Shown: piece by piece, positions 38,190-50,977 of the stretch
How the letters are laid out: each line of letters opens with the position of its first letter
Numbering within the stretch: the first letter of the stretch is position 1
Origin: Catonia carolina
Lineage: Eukaryota > Arthropoda > Insecta > Hemiptera > Achilidae
Assembly: GCA_035578175.1 (NCBI GenBank)
Contig: JAQMRL010000012.1
Span: 18,269,715-18,333,714, forward strand
Reading direction: 5' to 3'
Length of the DNA: 64,000 bases
Notes under the pieces: generated by a model
Database searches by the model: none
What the model was told of the DNA's origin: nothing
What the model saw: the letters and a program-made list of their open reading frames with translations, nothing else
Position numbers and translations under genes: made by a program

Positions 38190-38660
38190 TTTTTTTGTAG
38201 TTTACCTTCTCGGTATTCCCTCACTGTAGTGTCTTAAAAATTCGGCCATCTATTTTATTCAGATGTCCATTAACTTTCTAATCGTTCATTTTCCTTATAT
38301 GCAGTTCTTTTAAGCCTATATTGTTCATCTGTCTACAGGCCCATTATCTTCCAGAAGAGGATATTTTTCTCAAATTTCTTTGCTTCTCTTAGACCAGCCT
38401 TCCTGATCATTCAAGACACTCTTTCCCGTACAGACACTGGTTTTATCACAGTATTATAATGTCTAATCGTGGTTGTCTTGAGAGTGCTTTCTTTTCATAA
38501 AAGTGGTGAAACCTTGGAGTTCACCAGCCATCTTTCCCCATCAGTTGTTCGCTTCGTTTTTGCTGGTCTTTGGTTGTATTATCTCCCCGAGGTACTTAAA
38601 GTTATCAACTTTTCTAATTTGTTTGTAATGTGTCTTTGCAAATTGCAATTATAAAAATAA
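38190..38660 (-). pseudogene. LINE post-RT fragment, same family as 18121-18540
   Basis: Reversed copy of the 18121 fragment: [36 protein letters not shown]-type frames, with shared nucleotide blocks. Frameshifted throughout. Confidence 0.7.
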
Positions 38661-39539
38661 CTGTTGTACTGTATTTACTTCCAAAATATTAATTTGAAGA
38701 TTTAATTGTCTAATCATACCCGAAAATGGAATTATTTTATTGACATTATTATGGAACAAAATAGAAACTAAAAACCTAACGTTGTAAAGATATTTTCTGT
38801 GATAAAAGAAATTTGTTATTTTCATTTGTCATTTACTATTGTTGTGATTCACTATTGCTTGGTCTTTAAGCCAACTGAAACAATATTTTGCTAGCTGATA
38901 GCCCTTGCTCTTCAAAATATCTTAGTGTAGACTCAACCGTCTTAAAGATATAACTATGACATATTTTTTTACTATTTAATGCGATTCCTCTAGTTCATTC
39001 AGCTTAGCATTGTTCAGTGTCATTACTATCTGTTAACTTTGGAACTTTTGATTCCTGGGTCATGACTGGAATTTTTTATTACAAATTTTCATCTCTTCAC
39101 TCTTTATTATCTGCATTAACATTGATGTATTGTAACATTTATTATTTTTAATTATAACTTATTTGACACATAAAAACAAATAAAAATAAAAACAAAAGAA
39201 CATCAGTTTTAAATAAACTTTTAATTAAATCTGATTGGCTTTTTTAAAAAAAATAAAATTTAGAATATTTTGGATATTATTTAGCTATTATTATTAAATA
39301 TATTTTATAAAGTGTATCTCAGCTATTATTAAATAGTTTACTGGTTTATTCTATTCGTATCGTTTCCGAAGTCCGTCGCTCGCCTTAAGAGTTTCGTTCA
39401 ATGTTCCAATGGTATTTAATATATTTCTTGCCGTATTTCAATTAACTAATGTTCTTTCACTTCGATTTCATTTCATAGGTCTGTCTGTGACTTTAGTCTA
39501 TGAATTATTTAAACAATTACACTTTATATTTACTTATCA
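38661..39539. other. AT-rich sequence
   Basis: Nothing recognised. Confidence 0.4.
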
Positions 39540-39559
39540 CATTCCATAAATCAAACCGC

Positions 39560-40042
39560 ATATAAACACAACCATTCTCTTTGACAGCATCGCTATCTAC
39601 AAGAACATTATAAGTTACATTATTAACAAGAATATTTACTTCAAGACATAAATTTGTGTTACTTTCTGAAGCAAGTAAGTTTACATTGAACGGTAATTTG
39701 GAAAACGTTTTTTATTGTATTTTGTTCAATAAAACGGTCTGAATTGTTAAATTTAGCAGGTTTGAAAGCTGTTACTGGTCTAAATAATGATAATTCTACA
39801 TTTAGATCCTATTTTCATTTTAGGCCTCACGCATTTTCTTAAGATTATCTAATTCAATGCTATTCTCACTATTAGACCTTCGAATAACACTAACTGTAGG
39901 TTCTAACACATCTGGTGGCTTATGTTTGAAGTTTTCATCTTTACTGGTACAATGTTGTTTACCTAAGTTAGTATTGTTACTAACATCATTTATGCTTCTA
40001 ATTTGAGACACCTGATATTGTCCTCTGTTGTTATTATTGTTG

Positions 40043-40101
<59 letters not shown>

Positions 40102-40290
40102 CGTATTTTGTCTATTGTATTGACTATTACTACGCGGATTATTTTAATTATTACTTCTTTGATGGTATGGTAAAAATTTATTACTTTGAATACTATTACT
40201 ATTAGTATTTTGGTCATAATTTTTAAATTTCCTGTTGTCTTTAAAATTATTATTATTTTGATTGTCATTAATTTTGTGTTAAATAAGTTA
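39560..40290 (-). pseudogene. LTR-retrotransposon remnant: gag C-terminus and protease start
   Basis: The minus strand at 40275-39830 encodes an Asn/Gln-rich tail (NDNQNNNNFKDNRKF, a poly-Asn tract, RGQYQVSQIRSINDVS, NLKKMREA stop). One in-frame TAA breaks it. Downstream (39680-39580) another frame reads TNLCLEVNILVNNVTYNVLVD followed by SDA, similar to a retroviral-type aspartic protease with the active-site DTGA changed to DSDA. No RT, integrase or LTR was found. Confidence 0.5.
40036..40100. repeat. (TTA)n microsatellite
   Basis: About 20 TTA/ATT units. On the minus strand it encodes the poly-Asn tract of the gag-like frame. Confidence 0.9.
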
Positions 40291-40334
40291 GAAATAAATA
40301 TTAAATTTTACAGTATGTAGCAGTCAGATGTTAA

Positions 40335-41161
40335 CCCTAGAACTGATAAACGTCGCAATTGCAACCTTCTCTTCCCTTTCTGAAGTGATAGCGCCACGCT
40401 GTGCGATGTTTAGAAAATTTGATAGTACGACACAATGACTAGGTTGATCCCTATCGATATATTTATATATATCAATTGATAGAGGAGATTTCAAAGATTT
40501 TCTATGTTGATTTTTTGTTCCGGTAGGTCTTTCATTGTGATCGACATCGTTTACCGATTCAACTGAAGTTTGTTGTGCATGTAATTATGTACGGCGTCGC
40601 CACATGTTTTGCAGTTTGTTTACATTTTAAGTTGTGCTTGTTTTTGCGATTGTTTTATTCTTTTTATATTTTATAATGAGTAATGAGTGTCCTTATACGT
40701 TGGAAGATATTTCTACATTATTAGAAAGTAGTTTATTATCGGACATGGATGATTTTAGTTACTTTATGCGTGTAACACTACTTATTAAAAATTTAAAAAA
40801 ATATTGAGTGTAAATATTTAGCATGTGTTATGTAGTATATTTTAAATCTAAATTAAATTTTCTACATTTTGTGTATATTGAAAATTTTCTAAACTAGTTT
40901 GTGAAAGACGGTGTAATTTGAAAATTTAAAAAAAATTCGTAAATTTTTTTCCCCGAAATATTTTTGAGGGATCCTTAATATAAAATTAAGGTAAGTTAAT
41001 TTCTAAACATTGAGGCATGTTATTCAGAATTTTGTGAATAAAATGATATATTGTACGATATACCTATGAATGTTACTTATTTAGTTATAATAATTTATAA
41101 ATCGGTCCGCAGTATGCTTAAAAACCTATCACTTTATGGAAAATGACTATCAATTCTAGAG
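40335..41161 (+). mobile_element. Non-autonomous piggyBac-type element with leftover transposase start
   Basis: CCCTAGAACTGATA and the reverse CTCTAGAATTGATA are terminal repeats preceded by TTAA (40331-40334 and 41162-41165). Inside, 40676-40807 is a 43-aa frame starting MSNECPYTLEDISTLLESSL with an acidic run (SDMDDF). This fits the N-terminus of a piggyBac transposase cut off by deletion. An AATAAA near the right end (about 41038) could be the old poly(A) site. Confidence 0.75.
40676..40807 (+). pseudogene. Truncated piggyBac-type transposase N-terminus
   Basis: A 43-aa open frame, acidic and Ser/Leu-rich in its first 27 residues, then hydrophobic/Lys-rich before the stop. Its family is inferred from the TTAA-flanked element around it; no DDE motif is present. 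Confidence 0.4.
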
Positions 41162-41165
41162 TTAA

Positions 41166-42600
41166 ACCTCCGACAGCTGATACCTGGTTGAGTTATATAG
41201 AATGGTTTTTTTAGAGTTTTTGAAAGGTCGGGCTCTACTGCACATATGATTTGTGATATAGAATTCCCTGATAAGTTGGGGCAAATGCCAAAAGCGCCTG
41301 GGCACATTGGATGTTTTAGAAATATTGAATTTATTGTTAAACAAACACCTTATTGATTATACTTATTGATCAAATCTTATTGTTGATCAAATGTGATATA
41401 TAATCTTTGTTTACCCAGTACTCCAGTCTAACTGACTAAGTTCTGTTGCGATGTATTTTTAAAAACTAGTCATAAAACAAAATGGCTGCCATATCAGCAA
41501 CACTGTATGTGTATGGTTGAAGCTAGCAGTGTTGCTAGTTGCCATTTTTAATCTCAAATTAAATCACTGAAAAATGATTACTCTGTTCAGTTGGAAGGAA
41601 TGCAGTGCATTGTTATAGTAGTGGGAGAATGAATGAGTTAGTAGGGTTTCACAGCCGATGCATTTGTAGTGGTAGCATGTACTAACGACTAAAAAAATAT
41701 TCTTATCATCCGGTGCATTTATTTAACAAATACCTATCGGGGTATTAACTTGGTCGGATTCATAATATTAAACTTACCAATTCATATCAAAATATATAAA
41801 TAAATAAATGTAATAAATATAAACAAATATGTAAAATATGGATAGTTTGAAAACGAATGTTTTGTATCGGAGTAATACAACAATCGTTCTCCCAGCATGC
41901 ATCAATCATTCCTCATTATTATACCTCACCCGTACCCTTCACCCTGCAATTACACGGAGCTTGGAACCGCACAATACATGTATATTGTTTATTAATCATT
42001 AGATTTCATTTTAATTTTAGAAAAAAATTATTTTATACAAATACATTTTCATTTTTATTCCAATTAAAATTAATTGTATACTGTAATTGTAATGTTTTTT
42101 ATATAATGAGCTGTTATATTTATTAAAAGTGATGTCCCTGTTAATTTTTTTTAAATTTTATAATACCCAGATTTAGTTTGCTTAAAAATACTTTGGGCAA
42201 ATTCCCAGGCAATTGCCAATTTTTCATAAATGTCCAGCCCACTGGGCATTTGCCTGCTCCATATCACTGTGCGATATTGACATGTTTGTTTACAAGTACT
42301 CCGAGAAGTATTAGATAAACTATCTGAATTTTTCATTTATTGTCTCTCATTCTAAATTTAATGGGTTTTCGTTGAGTTTTAAGTAGTTTTTGTGCTGGAA
42401 CATTTAAGAGTACTTAGGCCTACATACAATTTTTTTTTACTATTAAAAAATGAAATTTTTGAAAAGTAGAGAATTTTGTAAATGAAACACTCTGTATATT
42501 ATACCTTGTATACAGTGTTGGTTTGTGGGCCGCTCGGGTACCTGAGTGACCGTTGTCACCAGCTCTCAATCATAACCGCCCATAGCTCTTTCAATGATGA
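41166..42600. other. Unassigned stretch with one imperfect hairpin
   Basis: CAGCAACACTG at about 41496 and CAGTGTTGCTAG at about 41528 form a stem extended by flanking AAAATGGC / GCCATTTT. No gene recognised; several small frames look like chance. Confidence 0.4.
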
Positions 42601-42624
42601 GTCACCTAATGGCATCACCACAAA

Positions 42625-44110
42625 GCCATAAAACTTTTTTATCTTACTAATTTGAAATTTTTTGTACATATTTGAAAAGATCATTAAAAAAAATATGGAA
42701 ACTGACAACAAACACTATTATTCAGTGCTTTCGTGTAGAATTGTAATTTTATTGATTTAATGATAAATGTAAAACTTTTTTTTAATGTATTACTTTTATT
42801 ATGGACAAAATGTATTTTAATATTAACAACGTTAACAAAAAGTAAACGAAATAATAAATTTAAACAATGCAAATTTTTTCTTTTAATTTGGCGCGTATTT
42901 TTATGTTGTTTGATGTTTTTATCTGACTAATAATTTGAAATTTTTTTGAACATATTTGGAAGGAAAGATTATAAAAAAAAAATCTGGTGTGAAACACTCG
43001 CACAACTTTCTCTTGCCAATGCTAATAATTATTAACAATAAACCTAACATTAGAAATAAACAAAAAACTAACCTCAATAAACATAACCTAATTTTAATCA
43101 TTAGTGAAAGACGCAAGACTACAGGGCCATTTAACTTTTTTATCTTACAATAATTTGAAATTTTTTTGTACATTACCTATTTGAAAAGATCATTAAAAAA
43201 ATATGGAAACTGACACCAAACACTATTATTCAGTGCTTTCGTGTAGATTGTAATTTAATGATAAATGTAAAACACTTTTTTTAATGCATTACTTTTATTA
43301 TGGACAAAATATATTTTAATATTAACAACGTTAACAAAAAATAAACGAAATAATAAATTTAAACAATAAAAAATTTTATCTTTTAATTTGGCACGTATTT
43401 TTTTGTTGTTTGACATTTTTATCTGACTAATAATTTGAAATTTTTTGAACATATTTGGAAGAAAGGATTATTAAAAAATCTGGTGTGAAACACTCACACA
43501 ACTTTCTCTTGCCAATGCAAATAATTTAACAATAAACCTAACATTAGAAATAAACAAACAAAAAACTAACCTCAATAAACATAACCTAATTTTAATCATT
43601 AGTGAAAGACGCAAGACCGCAGGGCCATTTAACTTTTTTATCTTGCTAATAATTTGAAATTTTTTTGTACATATTTGAAAAGATCATTAAAAAAATATGG
43701 AAACTGACACCAAACACTATTATTCAGTGCTTTCGTGTAGATTGTAATTAATTGATTTAATGATAAATGTAAAACATTTTTTTTAATGTATTATTTTTAT
43801 TATGGACGAAATATATTTTAATATTAACAATGTTAACAAAAAATAAACGAAATAATAAATTTTAACAATACAAATTTTTTCTTTTAATTTGGCGTGTATT
43901 TTTATGTTGTTTGACGTTTTTATCTGATTAATAATTTGAAATTTTTTTGAACATATTTGGAAGGAAAGATTATTAAAAAATCTAGTGTGAAACACTCACA
44001 CAACTTTCTCTTGCCAATGCAAATAATTAACAATAAACCTAACATTAGTAATAAAACATTAGAAATAAACAAAAAACTAATCTCAATAAACATAACCTAA
44101 TTTTAATCAT
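42625..44110 (-). repeat. Three-copy tandem array, unit about 500 bp, containing HINE 3' ends
   Basis: Each unit has a ~350-bp non-HINE segment (CTTTTTTATCTTACTAAT, GACACCAAACACTATTATTC, ACAACGTTAACAAAAAATAA) joined to the last ~135 bp of a minus-strand HINE. The HINE hairpin (TGTGAAACACTC) occurs at 42988, 43484 and 43986. Units are highly similar, so the amplification is recent. The last unit leads into a longer HINE (to 44563). Confidence 0.92.
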
Positions 44111-44563
44111 TAGTGAAAGACGGAAAATGAAAATCAACCTCAGTTTGGCTTAAAAGTACGGAAAAATCACTCTTTCACGCTAAACTGGGCTCTGTAGAGA
44201 AAAATATTTTATATAAAAGTTGTAGATCTTTTAATTTCCAATAAATTTTATCATATACACTTTTGTCGTAAAATGCATACTAAGGCCGAAATTTGAAAAA
44301 AATCGATTTTTCACATGCTTTCATGAGAAAAAACAGAAAGTCGCTAAACTAAGCATTATACAAAACAAATGTTTGAAATAAAAGTTGTAGGATTTTAAAT
44401 TCTCTACAACTTTTATTATATATACATTTTTGCGCTAAAATGCATATTAAAGCCGTAATCCTAAAAAAACAATTTTTTTTACGAAAAAACAGCCTCACCA
44501 AGAATTTCAGCAAACATGGCGCCTACCCTATCTTGTAGAGCATAAAAAATTATCCTTCACAAC
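43981..44563 (-). mobile_element. HINE-family element, 5' third missing
   Basis: Hairpin and 13-mer at the left (CAACTTTCTCTTGCCAATGC), then all 3' and middle blocks up to the GCGCCTACCCTATCTTGTAG block, where it stops abruptly at about 44556. The GT site and 5' end are missing. It is the last member of the tandem array. Confidence 0.85.
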
Positions 44564-45134
44564 CAACTACTAAAATGAAATGTGGAGTTTAATTGTTTTG
44601 AATTTTAAATTTAATTTTTTTTTAAAATCAGCGTATGTCTTATGGTAATTATACACGAATTACTCATTTAATTTTCTTGTTAGAATTCTGATTTTGAAAT
44701 TTGGTTTTTCTTTTATCACTCTTCTGAATGTTGTTTTTCTTAATTTTTCCTCTAGAAAACCCTTATGTTCTTAATTATTTTCCTAAATTTATTTTAATCT
44801 TCTGTATAAGTGATCACTAAACTTACGAAACCATTGAGCAGCTCGGCCATTTTTGAAACCTATACTTAGCTACTAATGTTTGAAAGAAAATAGATAGTTG
44901 ACCAATTAACTGGTTTTTAAGTGCCTTACCTTTTCTCTTTTAAAATCAAGAATTCATTTAGAAAATCTTATTCAATTTGCGAGTGAACAGTTTTGAAGTG
45001 ACCTTTGATGTTCCCTTTCTTCCGTATTGAAACCCATTTTGCAGAATAAACAAACATACTTGACTGTTACAAATTTTGTAAAGAAGAAATTATTTTCCTA
45101 TTCTGATTGAAAGTTGTTGGCTTTTTGGCATTAT
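44564..45134. other. AT-rich sequence
   Basis: Nothing recognised. Confidence 0.4.
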
Positions 45135-45961
45135 TACTTTCTCTTGCCCTCTTTGAATGTATATGAAAGAAAAGTGTTTTCATAATGAGTTTTCACCGTA
45201 TATACACATTTTCAGACTCCCTGAACCCTAAAAACGTGATTTTAGTGATTGTTCTGTATTCGAACAAAATATCTGAAGAAGGGAATTTAGTAAGAAGGTG
45301 AAACTTGGAATTTAAGTTAGATACAAGACCCTTGCAAGAACATTTTTATCAAAATCAGTCAACCGAAAATAGTAGTTTATTCATGCGATTTTCTCTAAAA
45401 CATCTCTTATGATTTTTTTAAAAATTGCTTCTTGTACTAAATTTTTTATGATCTACAAGATAGGTTAAGCATCATGTCTGCAGAAATTCTTGGTGGCCTG
45501 TGTTTTTTTAAAGAAATTTTTTGTATGTTGCAGCTTTACTAGGGCAAAAGTTTATTAATTTAAGTTGTAGAACATTTAAAAACCTACAACTTTTATTTCA
45601 GAAATTTTTTTTTCTACAATACTTATTTTAGTGTTAATTAGGGATTTTCTGTGTTTTTTTTTATCATAATTGGTTAAAAATGGTATTTTTAATATTGTGG
45701 TGGCCTAGGTATGCATTTTATGACAAATGTTTGTATATAACAAAAGATACAGGAAATATAAAATTCTACAACTTTTATTTCAAGGATTTTCTTCTACAGT
45801 GCCTAGTATAGCATCAAATAATGATTTTCTGTTTTTTTTTTAAGTTGAAATTAGGTTGATTTTCATTTTGCGTCATTCATTCATGATTGAACATAGTTAA
45901 TATGGTTCTGTCCATATCTACATTAGCTAGAAAAAGTCATGTCGAGTGTTTCACTCCAGAT
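45135..45961 (+). mobile_element. HINE-family element, diverged
   Basis: Intact 5' 13-mer ACTTTCTCTTGCC; the 3' 13-mer is decayed (GCTAGAAAAAGT) and the hairpin is weakened (GTCGAGTGTTTCACTCCAGA). No GT run. Among the older copies. Confidence 0.8.
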
Positions 45962-46905
45962 TTTTAAAACCGGATTAGCAGTATAAGTAAAATAAACTTT
46001 CAACTAATTAAAAAAAACTGTAAAACAAAACTTATGACCATTTAAAGAAATGCGCACCACTAACATAACCTTTAAACTCCTGCATGTTAATGAATGAAGC
46101 AGTGATTGAAGTGCCCTGTACAGCTCTTGCAAGAACTAATCAAGTGCTTGAATCCGTCTCATTGATAAATATAATTACTTGTCCTGTTGATAAGTTGATA
46201 AAGCAGTATTGGCAAATGTAGTACTTATTCTAAGCCTTAAAAAAGAATGATTCATCTACTCAGAACCGGGCGGTGTTCAATGGTTTGGCAACCCCTGTTC
46301 TATTACATATTTATCCGTGTTAAGTGTCATCTTTGTTCTTTTTCTGGTTCTTTGAATAATTCTAGGTTTGTTTCTGCATTCTTTCTGCTTTTCAAATGTT
46401 TATTTATCTTATTTTATCCAATATGTTTTTGATTTGTGGATAAATCTCTTTATTCGCGCAATTCTTTGCCCCATATATGCAATTTTTTTTTGCTGTTGGC
46501 TTTCCCTTTGTAGTTGCTGCAAATAAAAACATTAATAAAGACCGACCGTTGATCCTAGAATTCAAGTTTAAATTTATGCTATTTTAGTTTTTTTTTGTTC
46601 GATGTTATGCGGATGAAACACCAGCCTCAAGATCTGCAGCAAAAGTGCACAACAATTCACTCTTTCTTTCATTTCTATAGGCTGAAGTTTTTCATTATTA
46701 ATCAGAACATTGTGTTTACTTTGTATGAAATTTTGCTTAAAAGAAACAAAACACACTTTATAGGTCCAGGATGCGTGCATTATAAAGTAAGCATCTAGCG
46801 AAGAGCTAAGTGTACAGTAACAGAATTAGATATGCACTTTATTTTCATTTTGTTTATTAATTTAAATTACATGCATCGAAAATTTATTAATTTTCAGTCT
46901 ATATT
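45962..46905. other. AT-rich, probably THAP-gene 5' intron
   Basis: Nothing recognised. Several 60-70-aa frames look like chance. Confidence 0.4.
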
Positions 46906-46909
46906 TTTT

Positions 46910-47145
46910 TATTCATTTTATTTTCTTCAACTTTCATGTTTCAGTGGATCCATCGTTATCTGAGTATATAAAATATTAAAATTGAAACTAATTTTGTTAA
47001 AATCTTTTCCGAAGATGTATCTTTAGTCATTTGTATAAAATTAAATTTTTAATTTCAAATTTGTTTTAATTTTTTATCTTTTGTATACTCTGATTTTGGG
47101 GGATCCATCGAAACATGTTAGTTGAAGAAAATAAAAACGTATAAG
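46910..47145. repeat. Short foldback with Penelope-like ends
   Basis: TTTTCTTCAAC...GTGGATCCATCG at 46919-46955 and its inverse GGGGATCCATCGAAACATG...GTTGAAGAAAATAAAA at 47100-47134. The arm core resembles the GTGGATCCACCGAAACACG block at 15267. It ends about 110 bp before the THAP-gene coding exon. Confidence 0.55.
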
Positions 47146-47265
47146 AAAAGGAAAAATATAGCCGCTATGAAAGTTTAGTAATTTTACAGTAGTTTTAATT
47201 AAAGGCTGTAGGATGCATTATAAAGAGTTATTAATTAAATTTGTACTTGTTACAGTCACGTAAAG

Positions 47266-48432
47266 ATGAGTGTAAGTGATGATCCAGCAGCTCTATTTGA
47301 ACCGGAGACTGAAAGTATACCGCATTCGTTAGACGAAGAGAGCCAATCACAACCAGATCAAAAAGAAGCCAGTACAGTTCCAGATAACAGTGATAATGCC
47401 GAGAGCAAACCAGAATTACAGGATGATAATATGGTTCAGGAGGACAATGATAACACCAGTACCAAACCAGAATTACAAGATGACAGTGCATCGTTAACGT
47501 TTGATACAAGCAGAGAGGATAACGATAACGAATCAGAAAAATTGGATACGATTCCGCCTCCAACAACAGTTGTAAACAGCAGTGATTTTCAAAAAGTCAT
47601 GGATTCGATCAATGAACCGTTACACGATGATAAATTGTTAGATTTCGTTTCAAATCTGGACGATCATCCGTCTTCACAATCGTTAGATGAAAAATTATTG
47701 GATTCAGTCGTCGAACATGAAACACCTGAAGAAACAATGCAGGTCGAACAATTAATGGAATCAATTCATAATGAGAAATCAGATATCGACGATCGAAACC
47801 AGTTGCAAAGAAACAGGACTAATGAAACATTGACGTTTCAAAAAATTGAAAGGAGCGGTCAAATTACTGATCACAAAATTTTGGATGAAAATGATTTCAA
47901 AAGCGATAAAGAATTGCGATTGGATAATGGTAACGTTACTTTATCCACTGGTACTAGTTTAATGTTAACACCGATTTTCGGTGATGCACAAACAGGTGAT
48001 GGTTCCAATATTAAACCGGTTTCGACGATCGGTGATGAATCGTCGACAAATGTAGTAACTAAATCGGAAGTTGATGATATCACACCGGAATCGTATTTAA
48101 GTCAAGTCACCGGTATGGTCACTGATGATATACAACAATCGGTACCGGTTTATGATACCGTTGAAAATAAAAATGATCCAAAAGTTTTTGAAGCTAAGGA
48201 TTGCCTACAAAAAGCTATGGAGGCAATCAATCAGCCAATCAATGAAGGTAATGATGATGTTGGATCATCTGTTGAAGATGTGTTGTCTGCTTTACATTCA
48301 GATGTATCGTCCAGTAAGGATATCAAAGATGAAGACACTGGTAGTTCTGAAACAAAATCGGAAACTAAAATTACTACCAAAGAGTCAGTTGTTCCTAGTG
48401 CTAAGAGATCTACAAAGGATTTGAAAGATAAG
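47266..48432 (+). CDS. THAP-gene coding exon 1 (acidic region)
   Basis: Starts MSVSDDPAALFEPETESIP. The ATG is 10 nt after a splice acceptor (TTGTTACAG|TCACGTAAAG), which implies an upstream non-coding exon. Codon use is clearly coding: no stops over 1.17 kb in an AT-rich background and third positions less AT-rich than the flanks. Frame continues past the donor for 13 codons before a stop, so intron retention would give a 401-aa form. Confidence 0.9.
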
Positions 48433-50942
48433 GTACTTAGGTCAATTTTCTTTTATAATTTAATACAGTAAGTGCCCGATTCAATGGACTAATCAGTGGT
48501 AACATCTGTTATGAAAGTTGTTCAATTACAGTATTAAGGTACAGAAGGTTAGGAAATCTAGCATACATTTTTTTTTAAAGTATATTAATCCTCTTAGTGC
48601 CATGGACCAATGTCATCAGCTCACAACTTTAAATGATAATAATTCAAACATTTCTGTACAGATTACGTTGTTATTGACATTATTAAAACCAGCTATGTAT
48701 GTGTGTATGAAATTTTATCCTCTTTGTGTAAGTAGCAACAAACACACAGGCAATGGAATAGGCAATTTTTGGTTTCCATGTCTCGTGGTAGCTGTGCCCG
48801 CTGTTTATTTTTTACAATAATTTCTTAAAACGCCTTAAATTTTCATGATATTGTTGAACATATTCTTACTCCGGTTCTTTGAGAAATGGTAACACCATAT
48901 CCATAGCGCACAGAACTTTTGAAAGTGGAAAATTTGTTTTGATTGTGAAAGTAGTCCATTAAATCAGGCACTGACTGAAATTTCTTCTTGATTATATTAA
49001 ATTATTTCTTGGGATGTTTTAATTTGTGTACTCTGTTAGGATGTTTCTTAGCAGTCCATAGTTTTGTCTTTGCTTTTGGTTTTCTTTTCAGAACATTGGT
49101 AACTGTCAACAGCAGTTTGAACTTTATTAGCAGTTTGTCATAAGAAGCATACTTTTATCTGCACTATACAAGTTTCATAAGTTGTTTAGCGAGGGTTTTC
49201 TTCTGCCTTGACCATTTTTACCTATGAGGGTGTATCAAATATAAATGGGACTAGTTGTTTAAAAAAAAATAAATAACTTATTTAAGTAAGCTAACAAATG
49301 TATATTATTTTTATACATACTCTTTCGCCTTAGAAATGCATTTTTCCATTGGGTTGGTTTTTATTCCATTATCATAATAACTGGACAAATGCTTCATTGT
49401 TGTTGAAACACTGGTTTCCAAGCACTACTTTGAGTGGTCCAAAAAGATGGTAACGACAAGAGGATAAGTCTGGACTATAGGGTGGATATTCCAGCGGTTT
49501 TCATCCTAATGCATCCAATTTTTGCAATTTTTTTGTAGTAAGAGGCCTGGCTTTGTCATGTAGAAGAATGACACTTTGGCCGTTTGCTACTTTCTGACAT
49601 GGGCATCCTTTACGCATCATTCACAATGTATTGCACTTTAAATTGTGCAACAAACCTGGTAAGCTGTATAAGATTTTGGACTGCCTCAATGTTGGTCTCA
49701 GTCATGCTTGTCCTTGGGCGGCAATCATGGCTCTCATTCTTGACCTTTTCACACCCTGCAGAAAATTCTTTGTGCCAACCAAACCACGTGGGTTCTTGAT
49801 CATTCCTGAACTGTGTTTGTAATTTGTGGATGGGTTCACCCACCCTTAGCTAAAAACTTGATAATATGCTGCTCCACGGAGACATGCACGTCTTTCTTGC
49901 TTTTGGTTTATTTTGTTACTAAATGAACCCAAGAAAGTTGCAGTAAGTTCTTCCCCTCTCTCTCTTCTCTCATTGGTACAGACTACCTCCACATCAATCC
50001 CTTCCATGTCTAGGACCCCTCTGGAATTTTTAAGAAGTCAGCCTTGTTTATACGTGATACAACCTCGTATTATTTTCCCTTGTGTGATGTTATTTAGGTC
50101 ATGGTGTGCCGTGAAAATTCACGCAGTCTTATTTACGTACAAAAGTTTTATCTCACCGCTTTTGTATAACATGCGTAACAGTTAAAATATATATTTGTGC
50201 TTGCATTAAAATGTAATTTTTCATTGTTTTTTCTTAGTAAACACGCACAATTTCTAATTATTTACTAGTTGTGTCCTTATCTATATAGACTGTAATATAA
50301 GTATGGATTTCTCAGTTAGTGTGCCATGAGGTAAAGATGGTTGGGAATTGCTGCTCTAGAGGGCTTTACCAAGTAAAGTGAGGAGTTAGGTGATTAACCA
50401 TGCCTTTCTCACTGAGTGGAAATGTAGCCTATGCTTATCAGCATGGTAGCCCTTCGAATAGCATCTACTTTCCATTTTGCAAATGACACCTTTTTCACTG
50501 CAGGTTCTTGCTGTGTAATGAAATTCATAACTCTTGACTAGTGTCTTTTACACCTCTACCTCTTATGTTCTTAAATGCTTCAGTTGTACTGTATAATTGA
50601 CTGACCATGTGATAAGAAACTATTTTTTGTAGCCCTGGAACTAGCAGGGCAGACAATTCACATGATATTCTGACATAAACTATATTTCTGATCATGTGTC
50701 TGAAGTATATCAATTTCCTTTTTTTATTGTTCTTATAAGTTCAGTGCTCCTATCTAAACCAATGAAGTTTCTTGGAGTAACAGATTTTTCCATCCAAGAA
50801 ACTTTTAACATCCTTCTGTAGCACATCTCTGAACACATCAAGTTGTTTCATGTTATTACATTTTTAAAGTTCAAGTCTCAGCAACGTGCAACAAAATTGA
50901 AAACACATAGCTGTGAAGTTACCAAACTTTAAAGTGAATTTT

Positions 50943-50977
<35 letters not shown>

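Noticed and set aside
39990..40268. 92-aa frame rich in Ile
   Set aside because: It is the wrong frame of the (TTA)n tract; the Asn-rich frame fits the flanking gag-like sequence better.
41857..42126. 89-aa open frame
   Set aside because: Hydrophobic/aromatic composition typical of AT-rich chance frames; no supporting signal.
50945..50976. (TA)n run as a regulatory element
   Set aside because: Plain dinucleotide microsatellite with no further signal.
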